A stretch of DNA of 64,000 nt from Thermoanaerobacter sp. A7A (GTDB lineage Bacteria > Bacillota > Thermoanaerobacteria > Thermoanaerobacterales > Thermoanaerobacteraceae). The stretch is from positions 1 through 64,000 of the forward strand of contig NZ_AVAF01000153.1 of NCBI RefSeq assembly GCF_000445185.1, written 5' to 3'. The translations under genes and the position numbers were made by a program. Shown here piece by piece: positions 20,651 through 29,833 of the stretch (the first letter of the stretch is position 1; each line of letters opens with the position of its first letter). The notes beneath the pieces were generated by a model. That model saw only the letters and a list, made by a program, of their open reading frames with translations, had not been told where the DNA came from and did no database searches.

Positions 20651-22162
20651 ATGCCAGAGTTCATTGCCAACTTTAGAGAGCAACTGACAGACTTTTGGAA
20701 TAAGTTTGATAAAAAACAAAAGATACAGTTAGGAATTATTGCTATTTTACTTTTTATAGGCATTTCTTTATTAGTTTACCTAGTTAATAGGCCTAATTAT
20801 GTAGTTTTATATTCAGATCTAAGTATAAAAGATGCGGGAGCGGTAGTTGAAAAATTAAAAACCGAATTCAAGATTCCATATAAAATATCGAACGATGGGA
20901 CGACAATTTTAGTTCCTGTGCAATACAAAGATGAAGTGAGAATGAAACTTGCGACAGAAGGAATCCCACAAGGGGGATTTAGCTTTCAAGACGCTATGAA
21001 TAACTCTCTTGCAACAACAGACCAAGAGAGAAGACAAAAGTATTTGTATTTTCTTCAAAATGAAATACAAAATTCTTTAAAAACTATAGATGGAGTGCAA
21101 GATGCTATTGTCAACATCGCGGTACCTGACCAAAATGCCTTTGTACTTTCTAATACTACTAATCAAGCTACAGCAGCTGTAATGTTGACTTTAAAACCAG
21201 GCGTAACTTTATCTTCTTCTCAAGTTAAAGGAATTATAGATTTTGTATCTAAAAGCGTTGAAGGTTTAAAACCTGAAAATGTTACTGTAATTGATAATAA
21301 TGGTAAAATCCTTACTGCAGAAAGTGATACTACTGCTGAAAATACTAATACTCAATTTGCTCTTCAAAAAAAAGTTCAAGAAGATTTACAAAACAGTCTT
21401 CAAACTCTTTTAGAACAAATTTTTGGTCCTGGAAATGTTGTTGTTAGAGCTAACGTAACTTTAAATTTTGATAAAAAGACGGAAGACAAAATAGAGTATT
21501 TTCCTGTTCAAGGTAATGACAATAAAGGAATTGTAAGAAGCGTACAAGAACTTAAAGAAAAAGCTACAGGTACACAGGGGACAAATCCAACAGGTACTGC
21601 GTCAAATAATCCTCCTGTAACTTCAACAACTAGCAATAATACTTCTGATTACAATAAAACAGAAACTACTATAAACTACGAAATAAATCAGATTAAGACA
21701 AGTCTTGTTCAAGCGGAAGGTAAGATTGAAAGTATTTCTGTTGCGGTTGTTGTAAATCAAAATCTCAATAATTCTATGAAACAACAAATTGCTGACTTGG
21801 TTACAAAAGCTGCAGGCGGAGATTCTCTTGTAAAAGTATCGGTTCAAGGAATGCAATTTAACCAAGACCTGTTAAAAACAATGCAGCAGCAGGCAAAAGC
21901 TTCAAAAGGAGTACCAGTATATGTGTGGGCTATATTAGCGGCTTTAGTGTTAGGAGGCGGACTGTTCCTTATTATGATGAGAAGGAAGAAAAAAGAAACC
22001 TCTTTAACTACAGCTGAACAGGAGGTCTTAGCTACTGTAGAGCCTACTTATGTGATAGATTTCTCTGATAAGGACGAAAAGAAAAAACAGATAGAAAAAC
22101 TTATAAAAGAAAAGCCGGATATTGTTGTTCAGATTATTAGGACATGGCTTAATGAAGAGTAG
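20651..22162 (+). CDS. fliF: Flagellar MS-ring protein FliF
   Basis: A 503-residue inner-membrane ring protein. One transmembrane segment is near residues 27-45 and a second at about 423-443 ('VYVWAILAALVLGGGLFLIMM'), bracketing the large periplasmic YscJ/FliF domain. Residues near 300-340 are a low-complexity Thr/Asn linker. The C-terminal tail binds FliG. Length is slightly short but within range. Confidence 0.97.
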   Translation: MPEFIANFREQLTDFWNKFDKKQKIQLGIIAILLFIGISLLVYLVNRPNYVVLYSDLSIKDAGAVVEKLKTEFKIPYKISNDGTTILVPVQYKDEVRMKLATEGIPQGGFSFQDAMNNSLATTDQERRQKYLYFLQNEIQNSLKTIDGVQDAIVNIAVPDQNAFVLSNTTNQATAAVMLTLKPGVTLSSSQVKGIIDFVSKSVEGLKPENVTVIDNNGKILTAESDTTAENTNTQFALQKKVQEDLQNSLQTLLEQIFGPGNVVVRANVTLNFDKKTEDKIEYFPVQGNDNKGIVRSVQELKEKATGTQGTNPTGTASNNPPVTSTTSNNTSDYNKTETTINYEINQIKTSLVQAEGKIESISVAVVVNQNLNNSMKQQIADLVTKAAGGDSLVKVSVQGMQFNQDLLKTMQQQAKASKGVPVYVWAILAALVLGGGLFLIMMRRKKKETSLTTAEQEVLATVEPTYVIDFSDKDEKKKQIEKLIKEKPDIVVQIIRTWLNEE

Positions 22163-22173
22163 GTGGTGTTGTT

Positions 22174-23181
22174 ATGGCGAGAGGTGCACTCACAGGCAGG
22201 CAAAAAAGTGCAATGCTTCTCATTGCGTTAGGGCCCGAGCTTTCAGCTCAAATATATAAACATTTAAGGGAAGATGAAATTGAACAATTAACTTTAGAAA
22301 TAGCCAGTATAAGAAATCTTACTCCTGAAGAAAAACAAAAAGTTATAGATGAATTTTATAACATGTGCGTAGCGCAAGAGTACATAATAGAAGGTGGAAT
22401 AGAATATGCAAAAGCAGTTTTAGAAAAAGCTTTAGGTACTCAAGAAGCTTTTGAGGTTATAAATAAATTGACTTCTACTTTGAAAGTAAGGCCTTTTGAC
22501 TTTATAAGAAGAGCGGATCCCTCTCAAGTTTTAAATTTTATACAAAACGAACATCCTCAGACTATTGCAATGATTTTGTCTTATTTAAAGCCTCAACAAG
22601 CAGGAGCAATTCTATCCTCACTGCCTGAAAACTTACAGGCAGAAGTAGCTATGCGAATAGCAACAATGGAGAGCACTTCTCCTGAAGTAGTAAAAGAAGT
22701 TGAGAGAATTTTAGAGAGAAAATTGTCTTCCTTAGTCACACAAGATTATACTTCTTCAGGTGGTATTCAGACAATTGTAGATATACTAAATTCTGTAGAT
22801 AGAAGTACAGAGAAAAATATCTTGGATACTCTTGAGTCTATAAACATTGAGTTAGTAGAAGAAATAAAGAAGAGGATGTTTATATTTGAAGATATTGTCA
22901 CATTGGATTCTAGGTCTATACAGAGAGTATTGAGAGAAGTAGACAATCACGATATTGCTCTTGCACTTAAAGGTTCTAGTGAAGAAGTGCAAAGGGTTAT
23001 TTATAGTAATATGTCTAAGAGACTTGCTGATATGATAAAAGAAGACATACAGTATATGGGACCTGTAAGATTAAAAGATGTAGAAGAAGCACAACAAAGA
23101 ATTGTAAATATCATAAGAAAATTAGAAGATGCTGGGGAAATTGTAATATCACGAGGAGGAGGGGACGAAATTATTGTATAG
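22174..23181 (+). CDS. fliG: Flagellar motor switch protein FliG
   Basis: A 335-residue rotor protein coupling stator torque to the C ring. The middle domain has the EHPQ motif near residue 126 ('NEHPQTIAMILSYL') and the C-terminal torque domain has 'LDSRSIQRVLREVDNHDIALALKG' with the conserved charged residues. Stop overlaps fliH by 8 bases. Confidence 0.97.
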   Translation: MARGALTGRQKSAMLLIALGPELSAQIYKHLREDEIEQLTLEIASIRNLTPEEKQKVIDEFYNMCVAQEYIIEGGIEYAKAVLEKALGTQEAFEVINKLTSTLKVRPFDFIRRADPSQVLNFIQNEHPQTIAMILSYLKPQQAGAILSSLPENLQAEVAMRIATMESTSPEVVKEVERILERKLSSLVTQDYTSSGGIQTIVDILNSVDRSTEKNILDTLESINIELVEEIKKRMFIFEDIVTLDSRSIQRVLREVDNHDIALALKGSSEEVQRVIYSNMSKRLADMIKEDIQYMGPVRLKDVEEAQQRIVNIIRKLEDAGEIVISRGGGDEIIV

Positions 23182-23944
23182 GATATATAAACAAGGAGAA
23201 ATAAACTTTTCCTCTCCCGTGATTTTAAGAATTGTGGAAAATGGCAATTACAAAGAAAAAGTGGAGAAAGTAATTGAATTGAGTGAACAAAGAGAGGATA
23301 TAAAAAAAGAAAGTGCGGATTTAGCAAAGCAAATAATAGAAAGGGCGAGACAAGTCCAGCAAGAGATACTTAGGAAGACTAAGGAAGATGTAGAAAAAAT
23401 CTTAATAGAAGCAGAGAAAAAAGCTAAGAAGATTGAAGAAGAGTATAAAGAAAAGGGCTATCAAGATGGATATACTGCAGGATATCAAGAAGGATACAAA
23501 AAAGGAGAAGAAGATGCTAAAGCTATAATAGAAGAAGCAAAGACTATTAAAGAAGAGATTATTAAAGAAAAACAACGAATGTATAAAGAAGCAGAAAGTG
23601 ATATTGTAAATGTAATTTTGCTGGCGGTAGAAAAAATTGTAGGTAAATATGTGGAAGAGGATAAAGACATAATATTGAACCTTATCAAAAAAGGAATGGA
23701 AAACTACAATGCTTTTGACAAAGTAACGGTAAGGGTTAGTGAAGAGGATTATGAACACTGTATTAAAAACAAAGACAAAATTCTTAAAGACATAGAGTTT
23801 TTAGATGATGTAAATATCTTAAAAGATTTATCATTAAAAAAAGGAGATTGTGTAATTGAAACAAATTCTGGAGTGATAAACTCTGGCGTTAGTACACAAC
23901 TTAAAGCTTTAAAAAACTTATTTGCGGGTGTGCTAAATGAGTAA
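23174..23944 (+). CDS. fliH: Flagellar export regulator FliH
   Basis: A 256-residue negative regulator and stator of the FliI ATPase. A long charged helix includes a run of G-x3 repeats ('GYQDGYTAGYQEGYKKG', residues about 94-110), a known hallmark of FliH. The C-terminal domain resembles V/F-type ATPase E/delta subunits. TTG start inside fliG, and the stop overlaps fliI by 8 bases, so expression is coupled on both sides. Confidence 0.94.
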   Translation: MYRIYKQGEINFSSPVILRIVENGNYKEKVEKVIELSEQREDIKKESADLAKQIIERARQVQQEILRKTKEDVEKILIEAEKKAKKIEEEYKEKGYQDGYTAGYQEGYKKGEEDAKAIIEEAKTIKEEIIKEKQRMYKEAESDIVNVILLAVEKIVGKYVEEDKDIILNLIKKGMENYNAFDKVTVRVSEEDYEHCIKNKDKILKDIEFLDDVNILKDLSLKKGDCVIETNSGVINSGVSTQLKALKNLFAGVLNE

Positions 23945-25250
23945 TATTGTTTTGAATAAATATAAAAAGGCTCTTCAAGAAAAAAGGCTAATTCAATATT
24001 ATGGGAAAGTTTCTCAAGTAATAGGATTAACAATCGAAAGTACAGGGCCTCTTTCCAACATAGGAGAAATATGTAATATCAAGACTATTAACGGAAATAC
24101 AATTTTGGCAGAAGTTGTAGGTTTTAAAGAAGAAAAAGTGTATCTCATGCCCTTAGGAAATATGGAGGGAATAGGAGCTGGCAGCAAAGTTATAGCTACA
24201 GGTCAAACCCTTAGAGTTAACGTAGGAAATGAACTCCTCGGAAGGGTATTAGACGGTTTAGGCAATCCTATAGATGGCAAAGGACCGATAAAATTTGAAA
24301 AATCTATTCCTATTAATAATGTGCCACCTGACCCTTTGGAAAGGAAGCGAATTAGAGAAGTTATGTCTCTTGGTATAAAAGCGATAGATGGACTACTTAC
24401 CTGCGGCAAAGGGCAGAGAATTGGTATTTTTGCAGGAAGTGGTGTAGGAAAAAGCACGCTGTTAGGCATGATGGCAAGAAACGCGAAAGCTGATTTAAAT
24501 GTAATAGCTCTCATTGGAGAAAGGGGAAGAGAAGTAAATGAATTTCTAGAAAAAGATTTGGGTGAAGAAGGCTTAAAAAAATCTGTAGTTGTAGTAGCTA
24601 CTTCTGATACCCCAGCTCTTATAAGAGTAAAAGGCGCTATGACTGCAACTGCCATAGCTGAATATTTTAGAGACCAAGGGTTAGACGTCCTTTTGATGAT
24701 GGATTCAGTAACTCGTTTTGCTATGGCGCAAAGAGAAGTAGGACTTTCTATAGGAGAGGCTCCTGTTTCACGAGGGTATACTCCTTCTGTCTTTTCAGTT
24801 TTACCTAAGCTTTTGGAACGCTCTGGATGTTCTAAAAAAGGTTCTATTACAGCCCTTTACACTGTGCTAGTAGATGGAGATGATTTAAATGAACCAATTG
24901 CTGACGCAGTAAGGGGTATACTTGATGGGCACATAGTGTTGTCAAGGAAACTTGCTAATAAAAACCATTATCCTGCTATTGATGTGCTAGCAAGTGTTAG
25001 CAGGGTGATAAATGACATAATTACAGAAGAACATAAAGAACTAATAGCGAGGTTTAAAGATATTTTGGCGACTTACACAGAAGCGGAGGATTTAATAAAT
25101 ATAGGAGCATATAATTTTGGCAGTAATCCTAAAATTGATGAGGCCATTGAGCTAAACGACAAAATGAACAATTTTCTTAGGCAGAGAATAGACGAGTCTT
25201 ATGACTTTGAAACTACAAAACAACTGCTATATGAATCTATTAAAAGGTGA
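23937..25250 (+). CDS. fliI: Flagellum-specific ATPase FliI
   Basis: F1-beta-like ATPase energising export. The 437 residues include Walker A 'GIFAGSGVGKSTLLGMMA' near residue 160-175, 'LIGERGREV', and Walker B-like 'LLMMDSVTRFAMAQRE'. Length is standard. ATG start overlaps fliH. Confidence 0.98.
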   Translation: MSNIVLNKYKKALQEKRLIQYYGKVSQVIGLTIESTGPLSNIGEICNIKTINGNTILAEVVGFKEEKVYLMPLGNMEGIGAGSKVIATGQTLRVNVGNELLGRVLDGLGNPIDGKGPIKFEKSIPINNVPPDPLERKRIREVMSLGIKAIDGLLTCGKGQRIGIFAGSGVGKSTLLGMMARNAKADLNVIALIGERGREVNEFLEKDLGEEGLKKSVVVVATSDTPALIRVKGAMTATAIAEYFRDQGLDVLLMMDSVTRFAMAQREVGLSIGEAPVSRGYTPSVFSVLPKLLERSGCSKKGSITALYTVLVDGDDLNEPIADAVRGILDGHIVLSRKLANKNHYPAIDVLASVSRVINDIITEEHKELIARFKDILATYTEAEDLINIGAYNFGSNPKIDEAIELNDKMNNFLRQRIDESYDFETTKQLLYESIKR

Positions 25251-25256
25251 TAAAAT

Positions 25257-25700
25257 ATGAAAAAATTCGAATTTAATTTGCAGCCAGTATTAAATTTAAA
25301 AGAACAGTCAGAAAAGATTGAAAAAGAGAAATTAGCAAAGGTCATGGCAGAGATAAATATTCAAAAAGAAGAATTACATAAATTAACTAAACATTTAAAT
25401 GAAATCTTAGAAAAAACAAAAGTGGAGATGAAAGAAGGAACTACTATACATAAAATTCTTGAATCAGATGTGTATGTAAAAAAAATTCAACAGATGATTG
25501 AAGACAAAAAACTTTTAATAAAAAAGCTAGAAAAAGATGCTGATTTGATAAGAGAAAATCTTTTAAAAGTTTCAAAAGAGAAAAAGGCATTAGAGAATCT
25601 CAAGGAAAAGAGGTTTTCTGAGTACCAATACTTAATGGCTATAGAACAAAATAAATTTGTAGATGAACAAATAAGTTTTAGAGTGGCTAAATCCTATTAG
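25257..25700 (+). CDS. fliJ: Flagellar export chaperone FliJ
   Basis: A 147-residue, almost wholly alpha-helical, Lys/Glu-rich coiled-coil protein beginning 'MKKFEFNLQPVLNLKEQSEK', the family start. FliJ inserts into the FliI ring and recycles chaperones. Position directly after fliI supports the call. Confidence 0.93.
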   Translation: MKKFEFNLQPVLNLKEQSEKIEKEKLAKVMAEINIQKEELHKLTKHLNEILEKTKVEMKEGTTIHKILESDVYVKKIQQMIEDKKLLIKKLEKDADLIRENLLKVSKEKKALENLKEKRFSEYQYLMAIEQNKFVDEQISFRVAKSY

Positions 25701-25710
25701 GAGGATATAT

Positions 25711-26289
25711 ATGCAAAATCAAGATATACAAACAAAAAGAAACTCCAAAATTTGGCTGATAATTTTAATAATTTTTTTGATACTCGTAGGTGGAATAGTC
25801 TCAGCTGTTTACTTTAATCTATTCGGAAGTCAAACTTTTTTGAAAAAGCAATTAGCTAATGTTCCGGTTTTAGGTAGTTTAATTTCTCCAGTGCCAGTAG
25901 AAGACAAAAATACTCAGATAAATAAATTAACTGACGAATTAAAAGCAAAAGATGAAAAGATTGCTGAGTACGAAACTCAATTGAAAGAAAAAGAAGACCA
26001 AATCAATAGTTTAAAAGCCGAATTGGAAAAAGTTCAAAAGGAGAGCGATTCACTCAAGCAACAGTTAGAAAATAAGCAGACTAACTTGAAAGACATAGCT
26101 AGTTATTATCAAAATATGGATCCGCAAAATGCAGCGCAAATACTCAATAACATGTCAGATGAAGATATAATAAAAATATTGAGGTACATGGATAAAGATA
26201 GTGCTTCAAAGATATTAGAATCATTAAAAGCTGAAAAGGCAGCAAAAATAACAAATATTTTATTGAAAAATGCTACTATGATTCCTTAG
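25711..26289 (+). CDS. MotE-like membrane protein (YlxF position)
   Basis: A 192-residue protein: one transmembrane helix at about 14-36, a coiled coil at 65-128 ('LKEKEDQINSLKAELEKVQK'), then a C-terminal MgtE_N-like helical domain ('MDPQNAAQILNNMSDEDIIKILRYM'). The layout matches the MotE/YlxF group encoded between fliJ and fliK. MotE is a chaperone for MotC in alphaproteobacteria; a role in Bacillota is not established. I give no gene symbol. Confidence 0.85.
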   Translation: MQNQDIQTKRNSKIWLIILIIFLILVGGIVSAVYFNLFGSQTFLKKQLANVPVLGSLISPVPVEDKNTQINKLTDELKAKDEKIAEYETQLKEKEDQINSLKAELEKVQKESDSLKQQLENKQTNLKDIASYYQNMDPQNAAQILNNMSDEDIIKILRYMDKDSASKILESLKAEKAAKITNILLKNATMIP

Positions 26290-26305
26290 AAAGGAGGTGA
26301 AAAGA

Positions 26306-27679
26306 GTGATAGGAGTGGTGCCGGATACTGATTTATTACCATTTAAGATACAGCAGCCAAGGGCTGATAAAACCAAACCAGTTGTAGATTACAAAAAATT
26401 CCCTTCCCCAAAAGATAATAAGGCAAATAAATTTTCAGAAATGTTACAGCAACAGATGGCAATTAATGAAAATAAAGAAAATTCAACGGACAAAGTGGTA
26501 TCTGATGGCAATGTTGAGTTAAATAGTCTTTTTTCAACTACACAATCACTGAAAAAAGAAAAAAATTTAAAATCTTTCCAAACAGAGGATTTATCGTTAG
26601 CAGATGTTTTCAATTGGTTACAGCAGTTAATAAATGGATTAAACGTGGCAATTCAAAAGGATGATGGCAAGGAGTTAAGTGAAAAACAAAATTTTTATGT
26701 GGAATTGCAAAAGGAAGTACAAAAACTGATACAAGATTTTTTAAATAATGGGGTTTTGAATGTTGATAAACTATCGCAAAAAATAAGCCAGTTGCTAGAA
26801 GAAAAACTTGGTGTTAAGTTACAACCAGATGCAATAGCTACGGCAATTAAAAGTGACAACTTTAAGGAAGTTTTAAAAGTCTATAGCGATAAAAATGTAG
26901 ATATAAACAACACGAACATTCAGATAACAGACTCAATTGTATTTTCACAACAAGCCATTAAAAAAGATGGGACAGATAATTTAACTCTATTAAATGAAAA
27001 TTTATCTTTGATAGACAATCAGCGTATCCTTGAGGAAAATAAAGAAATCATACCAAAAACAAAGGATTCACAACCTGACTCAAATAGCAAGATTTTGACA
27101 ATTAAAAATGAAAAAAATCTTGGGGAAAATCAGCAATTACAACAAAATGATTTTACGTTTTTGAAAAATGATGGGAAGACTTTTGGAAACCAACTGATTA
27201 ACCACCAAAATTCAAAATTAAAAGAGGTTCCAGAATCGCAAATTTTTGACCAAATAGTAAAGAGTATGAATTTTTCAAAAAACGACATATCTTCTACCAT
27301 AAGTATACAATTAAAACCAGAATTTTTAGGAAAGCTTCAGATAAATCTTAAATCTATAGATGGAAATATTATCGCTACTATAATAACTGATAGCGAAAAA
27401 TTGAAGCATCAAATTGAATCTAATATAGGAATTTTGAATACTCAATTAGATTTAAAGGGAATTAAAATAGACAGTTTTAATGTGACTGTGGATAAAAACA
27501 TGCAGTTTACTTCTCAATACAATGGACAACAGCAAAGTTACAATGACAACTCACAAGAACAAAATTTGCACAGAGCATATGGTGGATATTTACACTATGA
27601 TTTGGCAGAAGCAGAAGAGACAGAAACTTTACAAAGAATTTACAATCTCTCACAAGACCATATAGATGTGAGGGCGTAG
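26306..27679 (+). CDS. fliK: Flagellar hook-length control protein FliK
   Basis: A secreted ruler that switches export from hook to filament proteins. I prefer GTG 26306, five bases after AAGGAGGTGA, over the track's GTG 26297, which lies inside that Shine-Dalgarno; this gives 457 residues. Most of the protein is divergent, polar and Gln/Asn rich. Only the C-terminal domain (about residues 330-400) is conserved: 'SIQLKPEFLGKLQINLKSID' then 'LNTQLDLKGIKIDSFNV'. Confidence 0.92.
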   Translation: MIGVVPDTDLLPFKIQQPRADKTKPVVDYKKFPSPKDNKANKFSEMLQQQMAINENKENSTDKVVSDGNVELNSLFSTTQSLKKEKNLKSFQTEDLSLADVFNWLQQLINGLNVAIQKDDGKELSEKQNFYVELQKEVQKLIQDFLNNGVLNVDKLSQKISQLLEEKLGVKLQPDAIATAIKSDNFKEVLKVYSDKNVDINNTNIQITDSIVFSQQAIKKDGTDNLTLLNENLSLIDNQRILEENKEIIPKTKDSQPDSNSKILTIKNEKNLGENQQLQQNDFTFLKNDGKTFGNQLINHQNSKLKEVPESQIFDQIVKSMNFSKNDISSTISIQLKPEFLGKLQINLKSIDGNIIATIITDSEKLKHQIESNIGILNTQLDLKGIKIDSFNVTVDKNMQFTSQYNGQQQSYNDNSQEQNLHRAYGGYLHYDLAEAEETETLQRIYNLSQDHIDVRA

Positions 27680-27694
27680 AAAGGAGGGAATTTT

Positions 27695-28087
27695 GTGAAC
27701 GTAAATACCAATTATAGTTTCTCAAATATATACAATAACAGTAAAATTACTTCAAAAAATCAATTAGGTAAAGAGGATTTTTTGAAACTTTTGGTCACAC
27801 AGTTAAAAAATCAAGACCCTTTAAGCCCAATGGATGACAAAGAGTTTATTGCACAGCTGGCTCAATTTTCAACCTTAGAACAAATGCAAAACATGAACAA
27901 CAGTTTTAATGCGATAAGAGCTATAAATTTAATAGGAAAAAGTATTAATGCTAATATCAATGAAAATGGGAATGTTCGTACTGTAATGGGGAAAGTAGAT
28001 ACTATATATAAGCAAAACGGCGAATATTTTTTGGAAGTTGGTAATGTGGACGTACCCTTGGATGCTGTCACAAGTGTTTCAGAATGA
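27695..28087 (+). CDS. flgD: Flagellar hook cap assembly protein FlgD
   Basis: A 130-residue hook scaffold with the family core '[20 protein letters not shown]' and '[18 protein letters not shown]'. It lacks the long C-terminal Ig-like part of enteric FlgD, as is normal in Bacillota. GTG start behind AAAGGAGGGA. Confidence 0.95.
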   Translation: MNVNTNYSFSNIYNNSKITSKNQLGKEDFLKLLVTQLKNQDPLSPMDDKEFIAQLAQFSTLEQMQNMNNSFNAIRAINLIGKSINANINENGNVRTVMGKVDTIYKQNGEYFLEVGNVDVPLDAVTSVSE

Positions 28088-28096
28088 GGTGATAAA

Positions 28097-28465
28097 ATGT
28101 CTGAAATAGTGAAAATCCCTCAAAATCTAAATGTTAATTATTTAGCTCATAGGATAGCGAGTAACAATGGGACCTCTACGGCTTTTAAAGAGGTTTTAAA
28201 TGAAAAAATTGACGAAATAAAATTTTCCAAACATTCTCTCATGAGGATGGAAATGAGAAACGTCAAAATTACTCAAGGTGAATATCAAAAACTATTAGAA
28301 GCAGTGAATAAAGCTTGTGAAAAGGGAATAAAAGATTCATTAATTATAATGAATAATAAGGCTTTTGTGGTTAATTTAAAAACTAAAACGGTCATAACGG
28401 CGATGGATGGGGAAATGTTGCAAAACAGTGTTTTTACAAATATAGACGGTGCTGTAATAATTTAA
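28097..28465 (+). CDS. Small flagellar operon protein (TIGR02530-like)
   Basis: A 122-residue soluble protein with 'FSKHSLMRMEMRNVKITQGE' and 'SLIIMNNKAFVVNLKTKTVI'. This matches the uncharacterised flagellar-operon family found between flgD and flgE in Bacillota; the family name is from memory. No signal peptide or membrane segment. Likely cytoplasmic; function unknown. It ends just before a GC-rich structured gap. Confidence 0.8.
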   Translation: MSEIVKIPQNLNVNYLAHRIASNNGTSTAFKEVLNEKIDEIKFSKHSLMRMEMRNVKITQGEYQKLLEAVNKACEKGIKDSLIIMNNKAFVVNLKTKTVITAMDGEMLQNSVFTNIDGAVII

Positions 28466-28523
28466 GCCGGACCTTGACAGGGGGCTTATCGCTTTTGACT
28501 GACGGATAAAGCGAGCAGTACCG
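28466..28523 (+). ncRNA. GC-rich structured RNA element before flgE (unidentified)
   Basis: These 58 bases are 33/58 G+C, far above the AT-rich surroundings, with no ORF. Two mutually exclusive stems can form: GCTTATC (28484-28490) with GATAAAGC (28505-28512, one bulge), or TCGCTTT (28489-28495) with AAAGCGA (28508-28514). AAGCC/GGCTT (28464-28468 and 28483-28487) could add a third. I do not recognise it as a known riboswitch class. Confidence 0.45.
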
Positions 28524-28544
28524 AAAATAAAGGGAGGAGAAAAA

Positions 28545-29786
28545 ATGTTAAGGTCAATGTATTCTGCAGTTTCAGGGTTGAAAGCTCATCAAGCGAGGAT
28601 GGATGTAATAGGAAATAACATAGCAAATGTCAACACTGTTGGATATAAAGCCAGCAGAATGACTTTTAAAGAAATATTTAGCCAGACGATAAAAGGGGCT
28701 TCTGCGCCTCAAGGAAATGGTGGTGGAACTAATCCTCAACAGATTGGTCTGGGAGTAGCTATAGCTTCAATTGACACATTGTTTACAAGAGGCGGTGCAC
28801 AAAGGACAGATAATCCTACAGACCTTTCAATTGATGGAAACGGATTTTTCATAGTCTCCAATGGAGGAGCAAATGTGTATACAAGGGCAGGAAACTTTAG
28901 TTTTGACTCTCAAGGTGATTTAGTAACCCCTGATGGATATAAAGTTTTAGGTTGGATGTCAACAGATGGGAAAACAGTAAACACTGATACAGGGAATTTA
29001 GTACCAATAAGCCTCAAAAATTGGTCAAGTATAAATCCGGCAACGACTACGCAATTAGAAATAGGAGGAAATCTAAATGCTTCAACAGCAATCAATGGTA
29101 CCATAAGTTATAACATATTAGTATATGATTCACAAGGAGGAAGCCACATAGCTACACTTACTTTTACGAGAACTGATGCTAGTACATGGAATTGGAGCGT
29201 ATCTTCTTCAGATCCTGCCATTTCTTCTGTAACTGGTTCGGGTACACTTACTTTTGGTGCTGATGGAAAGATTGCACCTAATACAACTGCGACGGGTACA
29301 CTTACTTTTAATATGAATACCACTGTAACAAATGCAAGTATTGGGCCAGTTTCTCTTGACCTTTCGCGTATTACTATGTTTTCAACTGAGACGGACCTAA
29401 GAGAGCTCAGCAAAAATGGAAATGAAGCAGGTTCTTTAGAGAGCATTAATATAGACAAATACGGAGTTGTCTCAGGTATCTATTCCAACGGTCGTAGGCA
29501 AATAATTGGACAGATTGCAATAGCTGATTTTCAAAACCCAATGGGTCTAGAAAAAATAGGAAATACCATGTTTATTAATACAGTAAACTCAGGGGAACCA
29601 ATGATAGGAGCAGCTGGTACAGGTACAAGGGGTTCTATAAATCCTGGAACTTTAGAAATGTCTAATGTAGATTTAGCCAATGAATTTGCTGATATGATTG
29701 TTACTGAAAGAGGTTTTCAAGCAAATGCTAAAGTTATAACTACTTCTGACGAAATATTGCAAGACCTTGTGAATATGAAGAGATAA
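28545..29786 (+). CDS. flgE: Flagellar hook protein FlgE
   Basis: A 413-residue hook subunit with 'MYSAVSGLKAHQARMDVIGN' and 'NNIANVNTVGYKASRMTF' at the N terminus, FlgE/F/G core repeats ('DLSIDGNGFFIVSNGG'), Thr/Ser-rich surface domains in the middle, and the conserved C terminus 'SNVDLANEFADMIVTERGFQAN'. Shine-Dalgarno AGGGAGGAG. It is preceded by the structured gap and followed by a strong hairpin. Confidence 0.97.
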   Translation: MLRSMYSAVSGLKAHQARMDVIGNNIANVNTVGYKASRMTFKEIFSQTIKGASAPQGNGGGTNPQQIGLGVAIASIDTLFTRGGAQRTDNPTDLSIDGNGFFIVSNGGANVYTRAGNFSFDSQGDLVTPDGYKVLGWMSTDGKTVNTDTGNLVPISLKNWSSINPATTTQLEIGGNLNASTAINGTISYNILVYDSQGGSHIATLTFTRTDASTWNWSVSSSDPAISSVTGSGTLTFGADGKIAPNTTATGTLTFNMNTTVTNASIGPVSLDLSRITMFSTETDLRELSKNGNEAGSLESINIDKYGVVSGIYSNGRRQIIGQIAIADFQNPMGLEKIGNTMFINTVNSGEPMIGAAGTGTRGSINPGTLEMSNVDLANEFADMIVTERGFQANAKVITTSDEILQDLVNMKR

Positions 29787-29791
29787 CTACG

Positions 29792-29817
29792 GTCTGCTGG
29801 GCTTTCGCCCAGTAGAC
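29792..29817 (+). other. Strong intra-operon hairpin between flgE and swrD
   Basis: GTCTGCTGGGC-TTTC-GCCCAGTAGAC is an 11-pair stem (one G-U) with a four-base loop. No T run follows, so it is not a standard terminator. It may protect the abundant flgE message from 3' decay or reduce downstream expression. Confidence 0.65.
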
Positions 29818-29833
29818 TTGATGGAGGAGTATT

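Noticed and set aside
28466-28523. Known c-di-GMP riboswitch class before flgE
   Set aside because: The position is attractive, but I could not match the conserved core of either c-di-GMP class as I remember them, so it is left as unidentified.
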